Source of the DNA: Corynebacterium callunae DSM 20147
GTDB taxonomy: Bacteria; Actinomycetota; Actinomycetes; Mycobacteriales; Mycobacteriaceae
Direction: 5' to 3'
Length of the DNA: 64,000 bases
Assembly: GCF_000344785.1 (NCBI RefSeq)
Contig: NC_020506.1
Coordinates: 1,922,001 to 1,986,000 of the forward strand
Made by a program: the position numbers and the translations under genes. Below are positions 17,326 through 26,809 of this stretch, in pieces. The notes under the pieces were generated by a model that had not been told where the DNA came from, searched no databases, and saw only the letters and a program-made list of their open reading frames with translations. Position 1 is the first letter of the stretch, and the number at the start of each line of letters is the position of its first letter.

Positions 17326-20300
17326 TTAGTTCTTGGTGACCTGAGCGTTAACGCCGGTGATAACCTCATGGGTTTCGCCGGTGAGTGGCTCGGTGGTGAC
17401 CTCGAAGGAGGTAGCCAAAACCTCTGCTGCAATGTGCTCGGCGTGGGTGTTAATCCACTCCTGCTTTTCTGCTGGCACACTGATCAGCACGGAAATGCGG
17501 TCTGAAACTTCAAAGCCGGAGTTCTTACGAGCATCCTGCAGACCACGGATCACGTCGGCAGCCCAGCCTTCAGCTTCCAGCTCATCGGTCAGGGTCATAT
17601 CGAGTACAACCAGGCCGTCCACGCCGTCGATCTGTGCGGTGGAATCTGGGTTGGCAGCAACTAGACGCTCGGTGTACTCGCCTTCCTGCAGCTCAACACC
17701 ATCGGCCACGACAACATCGCCCTCGCGGGTGTAGTTTCCGGACTTTACAGCCTTGATCACACGCTGGACATCCTTGCCCAAACGAGGGCCGGCGACCTTC
17801 GCGTTAACAACGACCTCGAAGGTACCCACGGAATCAACGTCGGAAGTCAAGATGACTTCCTTGACGTTAACCTCATCGCGAATGATTGCTGCGAAGTCAG
17901 CCAAGCGCTCGGAATCTGGCAAAGCCACAGTCAAAGCAGGCAAAGGCAGACGGTTACGCAGCTTGTGAGACTTACGCACGGAGGAAGCAGCAGAGCACAC
18001 TCCACGGATATCATCCATTGCGCGAACCAGATCATCATCAGCTGGGAATGCAGCTGCATCAGGGTAATCGGTTAGGTGCACGGAGCGCTCACCGGTAAGT
18101 CCACGCCAAATAACCTCGGTGGTCATTGGCAGCAGTGGAGCTGCCACGCGGGTCAAGGTCTCCAGCACGGTATACAGGGTGTTGAAGGCCTCTGGGTGCT
18201 GATCATCGCCCGCCCAGAAACGATCGCGGGAGCGGCGCACGTACCAGTTGGTCAGTGCATCGCAGAAGTTACGGACCAGGTCACAGGCCTTTGCAATGTC
18301 AGTTGCATCCATTGCAGCCTGGGTATCTGCAACCAGGTTATGCAGCTTGGCCAGAATGTAGCGATCCAAGACATCGGTGGAATCAACAGACCAGGTTGCC
18401 TTCTTAGAGGTATAAAGCTGCAGGAAGGAGTATGCGTTCCACATTGGCAGCTGAGCCTGGCGGACACCTTCACGGATGCCCTTTTCGGTGACAATCAGGT
18501 TGCCACCGCGCAGGATTGGAGAGCTCATGAGGAACCAACGCATAGCGTCGGAGCCATCACGGTCGAAGACCTCGTTGACATTCGGGTAATTGCCCTTGGA
18601 CTTGGACATCTTCAGTCCGTCATCGCCGAGCACGATACCGTGCGCCACAACCTTCTTGAAAGCAGGACGATCAAAAAGTGCGGTGGAAAGCACGTGCAGC
18701 AGGTAGAACCAGCCACGGGTCTGGCCGATGTACTCCACAATGAAGTCAGCTGGTGCGTGGGTATCGAACCAGTCCTTGTTCTCAAATGGGTAGTGGACCT
18801 GCGCAAATGGCATGGAACCGGAGTCGAACCAGACGTCAAGAACGTCGGTGACGCGGCGCATGGTGGACTGTCCGGTTGGATCGTCTGGGTTTGGACGAGT
18901 CAGCTCATCAATATATGGGCGGTGCAGGGACTGTGGGCGTACGCCGAAGTCTGCCTCAAGCTCATCGAGGGAGCCATAAACATCCACGCGTGGGTATTCA
19001 TCATTATCAGAGACCCACACTGGAATTGGAGAACCCCAGTAACGGGAACGGGAAATGTTCCAGTCACGTGCGCCCTCCAGCCACTTACCAAATTGGCCAT
19101 CGCGGATATGCGCTGGCATCCACTCAATATCCTGGTTGACCTCAACCATGCGGTCACGGATTTCGGTGACATTAACAAACCATGATGGCAATGCCATGTA
19201 GATCAGTGGCTCGCCGGAACGCCAAGAGTGTGGGTAGGAGTGCTCAATGGTCTGGTGGCGCACAACGCGGCCAGCAGCCTTGAGGTCCTTGATGATGTCC
19301 TTATTAGCATCAAAAACGAGCTGACCTTGGTATTCAGGAACCAGGGAGGTGAACTTGCCATCCATATCCACTGGAATTACTGGCTCAATTCCCGCAGCAT
19401 TACAGGTATTCATATCGTCTTCACCAAAGGCCGGAGCCTGGTGGACAATGCCGGTACCGTCTTCGGTGGTGACATAATCTGCACCCAAAATCTGGAAAGC
19501 CTTAGGGTGCTCACGGAAGTAGCCAAAAATTGGCTCATAGGTCAAGCCCACCAGCTCAGCGCCGGCATGCTCAGAAATGACCTGTGCCTCTGCACCCAGT
19601 TCCTTGGCATATGCGCTGACCAGGTCCTTTGCCAACAAGACACGCTTTCCGACGAATCCTTGCTCACCGTCTTCAGCAACCTCAACCAGTGCGTAAGTCA
19701 CTGCTGGGTTAACTGCCAAAGCCAGGTTGGAAGGCAAGGTCCAAGGGGTGGTGGTCCAGGCCAGCGCCTCAGCGCCGACCAGGTCAGCGTTAGCGCTAGA
19801 GCCTTCGAGCACACCGGTAATTGGGAAAGTAACGGTCAGGGTTGGGTCCTGGCGCAACTTATAGGAATCATCCAGGCGGGTTTCCTGGTTGGACAGCGGA
19901 GTGTGCTCAGCCCAGGAATAAGGCAAAACGCGGAAGCCCTGGTAGATCAGGCCCTTCTTATAAAGCTCTTTGAAGGCCCAGATAACAGATTCCATGAAGG
20001 TAAGATCCATGGTCTTGTAGCCATTTTCAAAGTCCACCCAACGAGCCTGGCGAGTAACGTACTCTTCCCACTCCTTGGTGTACTGCAGCACGGAAGTAGC
20101 GCAGTATTCATTGAACTTAGCAAGGCCCATGGCCTCGATCTCACCCTTGTCCTTGATGCCGAGCTGCTTTTCAGCCTCTAGCTCCGCAGGAAGACCGTGA
20201 GTGTCCCAGCCGAAAACGCGGGGCACGCGGTGGCCGCGCATGGTCTGGTAGCGCGGAACAATGTCTTTGACATAGCCGGTCAGCAGGTGACCATAGTGTG

Positions 20301-20490
20301 GAAGACCATTTGCGAAGGGAGGACCGTCATAAAAGACGTAATCCTTTGCGCCTTCGCGCTGATCAATACTGGCTTGGAAAGTATCGTCCTTTTTCCAGTA
20401 CTTAAGAACGTTTTCTTCCATTTCAGGGAATCGAGATGATCCACCAGTCATATCGACCTGGGGGTAGACTCCGCCAACGGCTTCAGTCAT
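17326..20490 (-). CDS. ileS: Isoleucyl-tRNA synthetase
   Basis: A 1054-residue class I aminoacyl-tRNA synthetase charging tRNA-Ile, of the long actinobacterial/eukaryote-like type. The HIGH motif appears as [12 protein letters not shown] (about residue 55) and the KMSKS motif as KMSKSKGN (about 620). The editing (CP1) domain lies between them, with [11 protein letters not shown] and the [18 protein letters not shown] segment. The anticodon-binding domain and C-terminal extension follow. I chose ATG 20490 ([10 protein letters not shown]), with ATG 20505 as the alternative. A T-box leader precedes the gene, so expression is set by uncharged tRNA-Ile. A terminator follows. Confidence 0.94.
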   Translation of the reverse strand: MTEAVGGVYPQVDMTGGSSRFPEMEENVLKYWKKDDTFQASIDQREGAKDYVFYDGPPFANGLPHYGHLLTGYVKDIVPRYQTMRGHRVPRVFGWDTHGLPAELEAEKQLGIKDKGEIEAMGLAKFNEYCATSVLQYTKEWEEYVTRQARWVDFENGYKTMDLTFMESVIWAFKELYKKGLIYQGFRVLPYSWAEHTPLSNQETRLDDSYKLRQDPTLTVTFPITGVLEGSSANADLVGAEALAWTTTPWTLPSNLALAVNPAVTYALVEVAEDGEQGFVGKRVLLAKDLVSAYAKELGAEAQVISEHAGAELVGLTYEPIFGYFREHPKAFQILGADYVTTEDGTGIVHQAPAFGEDDMNTCNAAGIEPVIPVDMDGKFTSLVPEYQGQLVFDANKDIIKDLKAAGRVVRHQTIEHSYPHSWRSGEPLIYMALPSWFVNVTEIRDRMVEVNQDIEWMPAHIRDGQFGKWLEGARDWNISRSRYWGSPIPVWVSDNDEYPRVDVYGSLDELEADFGVRPQSLHRPYIDELTRPNPDDPTGQSTMRRVTDVLDVWFDSGSMPFAQVHYPFENKDWFDTHAPADFIVEYIGQTRGWFYLLHVLSTALFDRPAFKKVVAHGIVLGDDGLKMSKSKGNYPNVNEVFDRDGSDAMRWFLMSSPILRGGNLIVTEKGIREGVRQAQLPMWNAYSFLQLYTSKKATWSVDSTDVLDRYILAKLHNLVADTQAAMDATDIAKACDLVRNFCDALTNWYVRRSRDRFWAGDDQHPEAFNTLYTVLETLTRVAAPLLPMTTEVIWRGLTGERSVHLTDYPDAAAFPADDDLVRAMDDIRGVCSAASSVRKSHKLRNRLPLPALTVALPDSERLADFAAIIRDEVNVKEVILTSDVDSVGTFEVVVNAKVAGPRLGKDVQRVIKAVKSGNYTREGDVVVADGVELQEGEYTERLVAANPDSTAQIDGVDGLVVLDMTLTDELEAEGWAADVIRGLQDARKNSGFEVSDRISVLISVPAEKQEWINTHAEHIAAEVLATSFEVTTEPLTGETHEVITGVNAQVTKN

Positions 20491-20760
20491 GAGTTCCGGC
20501 CACATCCTTCACGCAAGTTTGCATTAACAATTCCTTGCCGGGACGCCCCTAATGGACGCGGTACCACCCTGCTTGAGTCAGACCTTGTAGATAAAGCCTG
20601 CTCCCCTTGATTTTTCTAAGGTCTGTCACGGTCCCACCCGTCCGGTTCTACTAGGCCACACAGTGACTGTTCTTCCGAAAAGACTCCCCGGTGATGGCCG
20701 GATCAACGTCTTCGCTACGCTGCCTTGAAAACTTCTTACTCAAGAGCAGATAAGCGACTG
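20491..20760 (-). promoter_or_regulatory. T-box leader of ileS (Ile specifier)
   Basis: The minus strand carries the conserved T-box sequence AGGGTGGTACCGCG at about 20558-20571, which pairs with the free 3' end of uncharged tRNA. Upstream, CCGGCCATCACCGGGGAG forms the very short Stem I typical of actinobacterial ileS leaders, with ATC (20695-20693) as the isoleucine specifier codon. No hairpin with a U-run follows the T-box, so control is probably at translation initiation, as known for mycobacterial ileS. Confidence 0.88.
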
Positions 20761-20766
20761 CAGCCA

Positions 20767-20772
20767 AGTATA
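20767..20772 (-). promoter_or_regulatory. -10 element of the ileS leader
   Basis: Reads TATACT on the minus strand, about 7 bases before the inferred 5' end of the T-box leader. The -35 region is poorly conserved. Confidence 0.5.
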
Positions 20773-20810
20773 GCGCACGGCGTCAAAACCTAAAGCCGAG
20801 CACGGTTTTG

Positions 20811-20972
20811 CTAGCGATTTTTCTTTTTACGCCATTCATCAATGCCAAAGCAGATTAGGCCAGCGATAACCACGATGATTAGGAGCACTGTCCACACATC
20901 GGATTCTGCAGTCACGGTGAGCACCAAAAGGATGAAACCAATGATGGATAAAATAATCGCAGCAATAAACAT
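20811..20972 (-). CDS. Small two-helix membrane protein (53 residues)
   Basis: ATG at 20972 with AAAGG 8 bases upstream; stop TAG at 20811-20813. The product, starting MFIAAIILSIIGFILLVLTV, has two hydrophobic helices (about 1-20 and 28-43) joined by a short acidic loop (AESDV) and ends in a basic tail (DEWRKKKNR). It lies downstream of divIVA on the same strand, beyond the divIVA terminator, and just upstream of the ileS promoter. In M. tuberculosis a small membrane protein (Rv2144c) is in the same position after wag31, but I can claim only positional similarity. Function unknown. Confidence 0.75.
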   Translation of the reverse strand: MFIAAIILSIIGFILLVLTVTAESDVWTVLLIIVVIAGLICFGIDEWRKKKNR

Positions 20973-21028
20973 CAGGATCACCTTTCAATGTCACGTGGTC
21001 AAGCTATTTTGGGTACCGACACACAAAG

Positions 21029-21072
21029 GCTCTCCCCTGCCCGGTGTTGAAAATCCGGACCCGGGGAGAGCC
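21029..21072 (-). terminator. divIVA terminator
   Basis: GGCTCTCCCC (21029-21038) and GGGGAGAGCC (21063-21072) form a perfect 10-bp stem, with an inner CCGG/CCGG pairing and outer ACAC/GTGT pairing. It follows the divIVA stop by about 27 bases. The T-run after it is short. Confidence 0.7.
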
Positions 21073-21099
21073 GAGTGTGTTAAAAATCTAGCTTAAAAA

Positions 21100-22191
21100 T
21101 TACTCACCAGACTTGTTAGCGGAGTTATTGCTTGGTGCGGAAGATCCGCGAGCATTAAGCTCCTCCAACTGACCCTCGAGGAGGGTCTTCAAACGAGTGC
21201 GGTATTCGCGCTCGAAGGTCTGCAGTTCCGCGATGCGGGTCTCCAGAGCATTTTGCTGCTCCTTGACTGCTGCCATGGTCTCGGTGTGCTTGCGCTCAGC
21301 GTCAGCCTGCAGGGCGTTAGCCTTGTCCTCAGCCTGACGGATCTGAGCTTCAGCGCGGGAGGTCGAAGCTGCGATGGTTGCTGCGGACTTCTTTTCAGCT
21401 TCTGCAACAAGGTTTTTAGCCTTGGTATCAGCCTCAGAAACCAAGGTGTTAGCCCGAGCTTCTGCCTCTGCAACCTGCTTTTCAGCAGCTGCGCGAGCCT
21501 CTTCAAGAGTCCTATTGGAGGTGCTGTTAGCTTCTTCGATCTGCTTCTCGGCAGCCTCGCGAGCCTCGTCTAACATGGACTTGGCTTCTGCACGAGCTTC
21601 AGAGGTCAGACGGTCAGCCATTTCCTGAGCAAGTCCGAGCACCTTAGCGGCCTGCATATGGGTATCCACATTGGCAGCACCGGTTGCTACGGCACCTGCG
21701 CCAGCACCGACAACTGCGGAGCTAACTGCTGCTGCCTTGGTGTTGTTGGAGCTGGACTTGGCATCTGCCTTAGCCTTCTCAGCTTCTTCACGTGCGGCCT
21801 TAGCCTCAGACTGTGCGCTCTTGAGCTGCTCTTGTGCAGCCTTAGCGTCATTCTGTGCCTTCTGAGTGGCCTTAGTCGCATCTTCAAGCTTGGTTGAGTA
21901 TTCAGCGCGCAGCTTCGCTTCGATTTCCTTGCGAAGTGCTGCCTCATCAACAGACTTGGTGGCCACGCCAGCGCCGGCAGCTGCCGGGGTGCTGGTTGCA
22001 GCGCGGTCGTTGAGCTGTGCTTCTAGCTCTTCGACCTGCTGCTTGAGATCATCATTTTCCTCTTGGAACTGTGCGAGGGTGTCCTCAACGAGATCCAAGA
22101 ACTGATCAACCTCGTCCTCGTTGTAACCACGTTTGCCGATAGGCGGCTTACTGAAAGCGACGTTATGCACATCAGCTGGAGTCAACGGCAT
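21100..22191 (-). CDS. divIVA: DivIVA/Wag31 polar growth scaffold
   Basis: A 363-residue coiled-coil protein that marks the cell poles and recruits the elongation machinery in Corynebacterineae. The conserved DivIVA N-terminus is [17 protein letters not shown]...[13 protein letters not shown], the membrane-curvature-binding part (residues 1-60). A proline/alanine linker follows, then two long alanine/glutamate/lysine-rich coiled coils (about 80-150 and 185-345) split by an Ala/Gly/Val segment around 155-175. The tail is Ser/Asn-rich. ATG 22191 has AAGGGA 8 bases upstream. It ends the dcw cluster, separated from yggT by 472 non-coding bases and thus likely to have its own promoter. Confidence 0.95.
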   Translation of the reverse strand: MPLTPADVHNVAFSKPPIGKRGYNEDEVDQFLDLVEDTLAQFQEENDDLKQQVEELEAQLNDRAATSTPAAAGAGVATKSVDEAALRKEIEAKLRAEYSTKLEDATKATQKAQNDAKAAQEQLKSAQSEAKAAREEAEKAKADAKSSSNNTKAAAVSSAVVGAGAGAVATGAANVDTHMQAAKVLGLAQEMADRLTSEARAEAKSMLDEAREAAEKQIEEANSTSNRTLEEARAAAEKQVAEAEARANTLVSEADTKAKNLVAEAEKKSAATIAASTSRAEAQIRQAEDKANALQADAERKHTETMAAVKEQQNALETRIAELQTFEREYRTRLKTLLEGQLEELNARGSSAPSNNSANKSGE

Positions 22192-22663
22192 TAGCGGATT
22201 CCCTTCGATTTAACGGTGGCCCCAGGCAGGGCCGGGACTCAATCACAAGAATTTCCTGCGACTGGAATTTCCATTTATCATACTGTTCTTCACACGTTAT
22301 TGTAGCCAGCAGTAAATTTTTCTCTGGCAACCGCGCCGAAATTCCTTCAGGATTTTCAGCTTTGTTGCACAACCGTAGTTGTTGTGAACCTTCATGGAGC
22401 ACACATCAGTGACAAACATGTGAATGGGGCTTACCCTACCCCTCGCAATTACAAATATGTCATTTGAATTGCGCTTTTAAGGACTTTTTCGACCTTAAGA
22501 TGTATTTATTTACCTCGTCATAACCAGTTATAAGCAGCTGTGTTGAACTGATCACATTTGCTAATCACTTTAGGCTTGTCGCCAATGAACGGGTGTGCAT
22601 TTAGGGGGTAAAAAATTCTAGCCGCGCTCCATGCGACACGCGACCAAGATTCTCAAAAGCACT
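22192..22663. other. Non-coding spacer upstream of divIVA
   Basis: This 472-base stretch has no credible ORF on either strand. On the minus strand TATGAT (22277-22282) is a plausible -10 for divIVA. TTAAGG...CCTTAA (about 22478-22500) forms a short hairpin. The region is AT-rich compared with its neighbours. No known RNA family is recognisable to me. Confidence 0.4.
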
Positions 22664-22951
22664 TTAAGCAAACATCAAAATCACTCTTTGAAGCACGGAA
22701 AGCGCAAAGAAAAGCACAAGCACCGAGATATCAAGCCGAACATTACCCAAGGGCAATGGCGGAATGACCTTACGAAGCAGCTTCACAGGCGGATCGGTAA
22801 TTAGGAAGATTGGTTCTGCAATAAAGAAGAACCACTTCGGCGGTGCGAAAGATCGGGAAAAGGACTGGATCATTTCAATCACGATGCGTGCCACAAGCAC
22901 CCAGGTGTAGAGACTAATGATCCAAGCAATTAAATATGCAATGGTACCCAC
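22664..22951 (-). CDS. YggT family membrane protein
   Basis: A 95-residue protein with two hydrophobic helices, matching the 96-residue mycobacterial Rv2146c in length and in motifs: ARIVIEMIQSFSR, then ITDPPVKLLRKVIPPLPLGNVRLDIS. The family is found in division gene clusters of Gram-positives and chloroplasts and may help membrane organisation; its biochemical role is unknown. I start it at GTG 22951. The frame is open to GTG 23026, but that extension lies within the sepF terminator hairpin. It follows sepF on the same strand. Confidence 0.82.
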   Translation of the reverse strand: MGTIAYLIAWIISLYTWVLVARIVIEMIQSFSRSFAPPKWFFFIAEPIFLITDPPVKLLRKVIPPLPLGNVRLDISVLVLFFALSVLQRVILMFA

Positions 22952-23014
22952 GAGGAAACAGCCTAACTGATAATGAAGGTTGATGACATTTTTAAAGACC
23001 TGATAAAAAGAAAA

Positions 23015-23066
23015 CCCGCCACTCACCTACCTGAAAAAGTTCCAGGCTGTTGTGGTGAGACGGCGG
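23015..23066 (-). terminator. Intrinsic terminator after sepF
   Basis: CCCGCC (23015-23020) pairs with GGCGGG (23061-23066) and a neighbouring CACC pairs with GGTG. On the minus strand the stem is followed by TTTTCTTTTT. It lies about 110 bases after the sepF stop and separates the ftsZ-sepF run from yggT. Confidence 0.75.
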
Positions 23067-23179
23067 GCAAACAAGGATTTCCGGTCACGCTGCACATGAA
23101 GCGGCTGTGGAGAGCCTTCTAAAAAAAGCTATCAATCCAACAACCCTTTGCGATCCGGTAAACCAGCATTCGCTAGTTT

Positions 23180-23632
23180 TTAGCGAATACGAGCTGCGCG
23201 TTCCAGCTCAGAGGTAGTAACAGTGGACATCTCTGGGATAACCGCAAAGGTGAGGCTGTCGATCTTCTTCATCTGACCGCGGAGTGCGAAGCACAGGCCA
23301 GCGGCGAAGTCGACGATACGACGGGACTCGTCACGGGAGAGCAGGCTCATATCAAAAACCACAGCATCGCCATCGCGGAAAGCGGCGCCGATGATCTGTG
23401 CATCTTCAAAAGAGTTGAGCTCTACCGGCACGATAGTGGACTGGTAGGTGCGAGGTGCAGGAGCAGCTGGTGCTACTGGTTCTGGAGTGTATCCATATTC
23501 ACGCTCACGGTATTCGGGCGCGTATGCAGGTGCAGCCTCATAACGTGGCTCGTCTGCGTAGTATGCGTCGTCGTGGTCGGTCTCATAAGGAGCGAGTCCG
23601 AAGAATTCTTTGGTCTTCTTGAGCATTGACAT
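23180..23632 (-). CDS. sepF: Cell division protein SepF
   Basis: A 150-residue protein that anchors FtsZ to the membrane; actinobacteria lack FtsA, and SepF is the main anchor there. The N-terminal amphipathic membrane-binding helix is MSMLKKTKEFFGLA. A Tyr/Pro/Glu-rich linker (about 18-60) and the globular FtsZ-binding SepF domain (about 65-140) follow, with TIVPVELNSFEDAQIIGAAFRDGDAVVFDMS. ATG 23632 has AAGGG about 8 bases upstream. It lies downstream of yggS in the ftsZ-yfiH-yggS-sepF order typical of Gram-positives. Confidence 0.95.
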   Translation of the reverse strand: MSMLKKTKEFFGLAPYETDHDDAYYADEPRYEAAPAYAPEYREREYGYTPEPVAPAAPAPRTYQSTIVPVELNSFEDAQIIGAAFRDGDAVVFDMSLLSRDESRRIVDFAAGLCFALRGQMKKIDSLTFAVIPEMSTVTTSELERAARIR

Positions 23633-23709
23633 GGCAGTTTCCCTTCACCTGGAATGTCTATTTATTTCATGTGCAGCTGGGGTGTTCATCACACCCTTAA
23701 CTTGATTTT

Positions 23710-24414
23710 CTACGCTAGCGGTCGCGTTCCCAGAATTTCTGTTCCGACACGCACGATTGTTGAGCCATGCATAATTGCTTCCGCGAGATCTCCAGACATA
23801 CCTGCAGAAAATTCCAAAGACCTGTCAAAGTGTTGTTCTAAACCTGAAAGAATCTCTCGTGCCTGGGAAAACGCTCGCTCAGGTTCCCAATCTAGCGGGG
23901 GTACACACATTACACCCGCAAAATCGAGGTGTGTCGCCTCTTCTATTGCCTCAGCTAGCGGTGTGACCTCGCCCAAGGGCGTTCCGCCACGAGCTGGATC
24001 GCCATCCAAACTTAGCTGAATAAAACTTTGCAGGCTTGAGATAGTGCGGTCGCCGCGTTCGAGGGCTAATTCCATTCCCCGGTTCAAACCTTGAGCAATT
24101 TTTAGACTGTCGATGGAATGCACCGCGGCAGCCCAGCGCGCCACGGAATTAGCTTTTTTGGACTGGATTTGGCCAATCATATGGAAATCCATTTCCGGTA
24201 ATTGCACTGCCTTATCGCGAGCTTCTTGTTCGCGATTCTCCCCCACTGCCTTCACGCCTAGGTCCTGCAAGATCTTAACGTCTTCCAGCGGGTGAAATTT
24301 AGTTACGGGCAGCAACACGGCACTTCCTGGTGCCCGACCTGCGACCTGGAGGGCGGCGTCGATACGCGCTTGTACTTTGTTGAGGTTGTCCTGGAGCTGT
24401 TGAATTCTCTCCAT
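23710..24414 (-). CDS. yggS: YggS/PLPBP family pyridoxal phosphate homeostasis protein
   Basis: A 234-residue TIM-barrel protein that binds PLP but has no known catalytic activity; the family maintains vitamin B6 and amino-acid balance. The PLP lysine is in LLPVTKFHPLED (about residue 39), followed by the typical VGENREQEARDK and the FHMIGQIQSKK segment. Its ATG overlaps the yfiH stop by one base (TAATG), so the two genes are translationally coupled. Confidence 0.92.
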   Translation of the reverse strand: MERIQQLQDNLNKVQARIDAALQVAGRAPGSAVLLPVTKFHPLEDVKILQDLGVKAVGENREQEARDKAVQLPEMDFHMIGQIQSKKANSVARWAAAVHSIDSLKIAQGLNRGMELALERGDRTISSLQSFIQLSLDGDPARGGTPLGEVTPLAEAIEEATHLDFAGVMCVPPLDWEPERAFSQAREILSGLEQHFDRSLEFSAGMSGDLAEAIMHGSTIVRVGTEILGTRPLA

Positions 24415-25154
24415 TAGGCCACCTCAGGCAGCCAAATTACGCCAGCCTGGCGGCCGGTGGTGCCTTCACGACGGTAAGAAAAGAAATCCTTATCTTCGAT
24501 GGTGCAACGGGGGTCGGAATCAATGGAATGAACACCCAGGCTCAAGAGCTGACGCAGGAGACCAGCGCGGATGTCTAGACCAGTGGTGCCCTTGGTGGTG
24601 CGAGTAAGAGAGCCTGGCAACTTGGCTTCTACATCGCGGGCCATTTCAGCGGGCACTTCATAGTTCTTACCGGAGGCAGCAGCTCCCATCAGAGCGTGGA
24701 TACTAGCTGGAGTTGCGCCAAGTTCCACCATCTTTTCCACGGTCTTTTTCATGATCCCGTTTCGCGCACCCATGCGTCCGGCATGCACAGCAGCGATAAC
24801 GCCAGCTTCAGTATCAGAGAGCAAGACGGGAACGCAGTCTGCCACAAGCACTACTAAGGCCAAGCCGCGTTGGGTGGTTACCAAAGCGTCGGTCATTTCT
24901 ACGGGCGTTCCTATGGCTGGAGCTTGGTCCACCACTGTGACGTTATTGGAGTGGATTTGTTCCATGTACACCATGCGTTCTGGTGCCAGCCCAATGCTTT
25001 GGGCCAAGCGGGCGCGATTTGCGGCAACTGCTGCAGGGTCATCGCCAACGTGATCGCCCAGGTTGAAGGACTCGTATGGAGATTGCGAAACCCCGCCGGC
25101 ACGGGTGCTAAACACCTTGCGGACGGGGCGGGAGTGAAGATCAAGACTATCCAT
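24414..25154 (-). CDS. yfiH: YfiH/LACC1-family purine nucleoside phosphorylase-like protein
   Basis: A 246-residue protein of the family once called polyphenol oxidase or laccase domain, now known to include zinc-dependent purine nucleoside phosphorylase/adenosine deaminase enzymes; YfiH has also been linked to peptidoglycan editing. The zinc ligands are visible in YMEQIHSN, VADCVPVLL and AAVHAGRMG. It lies 26 bases after the ftsZ stop. TAGACT (25163-25168, minus strand) stands 8 bases before ATG 25154, so it may also have its own leaderless promoter. Confidence 0.88.
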   Translation of the reverse strand: MDSLDLHSRPVRKVFSTRAGGVSQSPYESFNLGDHVGDDPAAVAANRARLAQSIGLAPERMVYMEQIHSNNVTVVDQAPAIGTPVEMTDALVTTQRGLALVVLVADCVPVLLSDTEAGVIAAVHAGRMGARNGIMKKTVEKMVELGATPASIHALMGAAASGKNYEVPAEMARDVEAKLPGSLTRTTKGTTGLDIRAGLLRQLLSLGVHSIDSDPRCTIEDKDFFSYRREGTTGRQAGVIWLPEVA

Positions 25155-25180
25155 AGTGGACTAGTCTATTCACCTTTTAA

Positions 25181-26530
25181 CTAACGCAGGAAGCTAGGGA
25201 CATCCAGATCGTCGCCACGATCGTCACGACGGTCATCACGGCGGTCGTCGCGTCGCTCATCACGACGGTCGTAGTCACGATCATCGCGACGTTCGTCACG
25301 GCGATCATCGCGACGTTCGTCACGGCGGTCATCGCGACGGTAGTCACGCTCACCGTTGGTGAAGAGTCCACCGCTGGAGCGGGTCTCCTCAATACGATGA
25401 CGAGCACCTGCGGAACGAGACTGATAAGGATCATTCTCTTCGCGGGATCCACCGAAGATGCTCTCATCCTTTGGTGGCACGGTGGCGTTGGACTGTGGTG
25501 CCTGGCGCTCACGAGCAGCCTGATCAGCAGCAGCGGCGTTGTTTGCAACGTTTCCGGCGCGACGGTTCTCAGAAGCGGTCGCGCGAGCAGCGTCAAAGCC
25601 GGTGGCGATAACGGTAACGCGGACTTCATCGCCCAGGTTGTCGTCGATGATGGTACCGAAGATAAGGTTAACGTCCTCGTCAGAGCGCTCGCGCACCATG
25701 GAGGCTGCAGCGTTAACTTCCATCAAGCCAAGGTCAGATCCACCAGCGAAGGAAAGCAGAACGCCGGTTGCGCCGTCCATGGTTGCCTCGAGCAGTGGGG
25801 AGTTTATTGCCTGCTCGGTTGCGGAAACCACGCGGTTATCGCCCCGTGCAGAGCCAACACCCATCAATGCAGAGCCAGCTTCAGACATAACGGAGCGAAC
25901 GTCCGCGAAGTCCACGTTGATCACACCAGGGATGGTGATCAGATTGGTAATACCCTGCACACCATTGTGGAGAACCTCATCGGCTGCGCGGAAGGCTTCC
26001 ATCATGGAGAGGTTGGCATCGCCAAGTTCAAGCAGGCGATCATTTGGAATGACGATGAGGGTATCGCAGACCTCTTTAAGAGCTGCAATGCCTTCTTCTG
26101 CCTGGCGGGTACGGCGACGGCCCTCAAATTCGAAAGGCTTGGTAACAACACCGATGGTCAGAGCACCCATCTTCTTGGCGATTCCAGCAACCACTGGGGC
26201 AGCGCCGGTACCGGTGCCACCACCTTCACCTGCGGTGACAAAGACCATATCGGCACCCTTGATGGTCTCTTCGATTTCATTCTTATGGTCTTCTGCGGAG
26301 GTACGTCCTACCTCTGGGTTGGCGCCAGCGCCGAGGCCACGGGTGGCCTCCCTTCCGATGTCGAGCTTTACGTCTGCATCGGAGAACATGAGAGCCTGCG
26401 AGTCAGTGTTCACCGCAATGAACTCCACGCCCTTGAGGCCTTCTTCAATCATGCGGTTGACGGCGTTGACTCCGCCGCCGCCCACGCCGACGACCTTAAT
26501 CTTGGCGAGGTAGTTGTTCGGTGAGGTCAT
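25181..26530 (-). CDS. ftsZ: Cell division GTPase FtsZ
   Basis: A 449-residue tubulin-like GTPase forming the Z-ring. The nucleotide-binding motifs are [16 protein letters not shown] near residue 15 and [13 protein letters not shown] near 105, with the T7 loop region at about 205 ([14 protein letters not shown]). The core ends near residue 320. The C-terminal linker becomes an Arg/Asp repeat region (about 395-440), and the protein ends with the conserved [10 protein letters not shown] peptide that binds SepF or FtsW. ATG 26530 is preceded by AAAGGCGAG. The 279-base spacer upstream suggests separate promoters. Confidence 0.97.
   Translation of the reverse strand: MTSPNNYLAKIKVVGVGGGGVNAVNRMIEEGLKGVEFIAVNTDSQALMFSDADVKLDIGREATRGLGAGANPEVGRTSAEDHKNEIEETIKGADMVFVTAGEGGGTGTGAAPVVAGIAKKMGALTIGVVTKPFEFEGRRRTRQAEEGIAALKEVCDTLIVIPNDRLLELGDANLSMMEAFRAADEVLHNGVQGITNLITIPGVINVDFADVRSVMSEAGSALMGVGSARGDNRVVSATEQAINSPLLEATMDGATGVLLSFAGGSDLGLMEVNAAASMVRERSDEDVNLIFGTIIDDNLGDEVRVTVIATGFDAARATASENRRAGNVANNAAAADQAARERQAPQSNATVPPKDESIFGGSREENDPYQSRSAGARHRIEETRSSGGLFTNGERDYRRDDRRDERRDDRRDERRDDRDYDRRDERRDDRRDDRRDDRGDDLDVPSFLR
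25205..25342 (-). repeat. Tandem repeat coding the Arg/Asp linker of FtsZ
   Basis: About 138 bases encode alternating RRDD/RRDE units. A 24-base unit is exactly repeated at 25279-25302 and 25303-25326, with a partial third copy after it. Such an array can change length by slippage while staying in frame, so the linker length may vary between strains. Confidence 0.7.
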
Positions 26531-26809
26531 GGTCGATGTCTCGCCTTTCGAAGAGTTGATACTAAAAAGTGCTTTTATTTAAAAATTTTTGAATAAGACT
26601 ATCAGGCATGTCTCAGCCCACTAGTCATTATCCGGCTGTTATACATCTTGTGCGAAAAGCAGCCCAATGTGTCGGACATTTCGGGCGGCGTGTCGCCACC
26701 CTCAACCTTTACTTTAAGGTTGTTGAGGTGGAAAAACGCACAAAACCACAGTGCCAAAAACAGCCACATTATGGCACTGAATACCTGAAATCTGATTCAG
26801 CTAGCCACT
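26531..26809 (-). promoter_or_regulatory. ftsQ-ftsZ spacer
   Basis: A 279-base AT-rich non-coding stretch before ftsZ. It contains a hairpin around 26701-26726 (CTCAACCTT with AAGGTTGTTGAG). ftsZ in C. glutamicum is known to be read from several promoters in this kind of spacer; I cannot pin down -10/-35 pairs with confidence. Confidence 0.4.

Noticed and set aside
18076..19185. 369-codon + strand frame opposite ileS
   Set aside because: Wholly inside ileS, no ribosome site or recognisable domain.
20842..21096. 84-codon + strand frame near divIVA terminator
   Set aside because: It is antisense to the better supported 53-codon minus-strand gene and crosses the terminator.
22540..22562. Possible GlxR (CRP-type) site in the divIVA spacer
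   Set aside because: On the minus strand TGTGATCAGTTCAACA keeps only the left half of TGTGA-N6-TCACA.
25205..25342. CRISPR-like array in ftsZ
   Set aside because: The repeats are contiguous without spacers and code in frame for the FtsZ linker.
25397..26524. 375-codon + strand frame opposite ftsZ
   Set aside because: Antisense shadow of a highly conserved gene; no motif.
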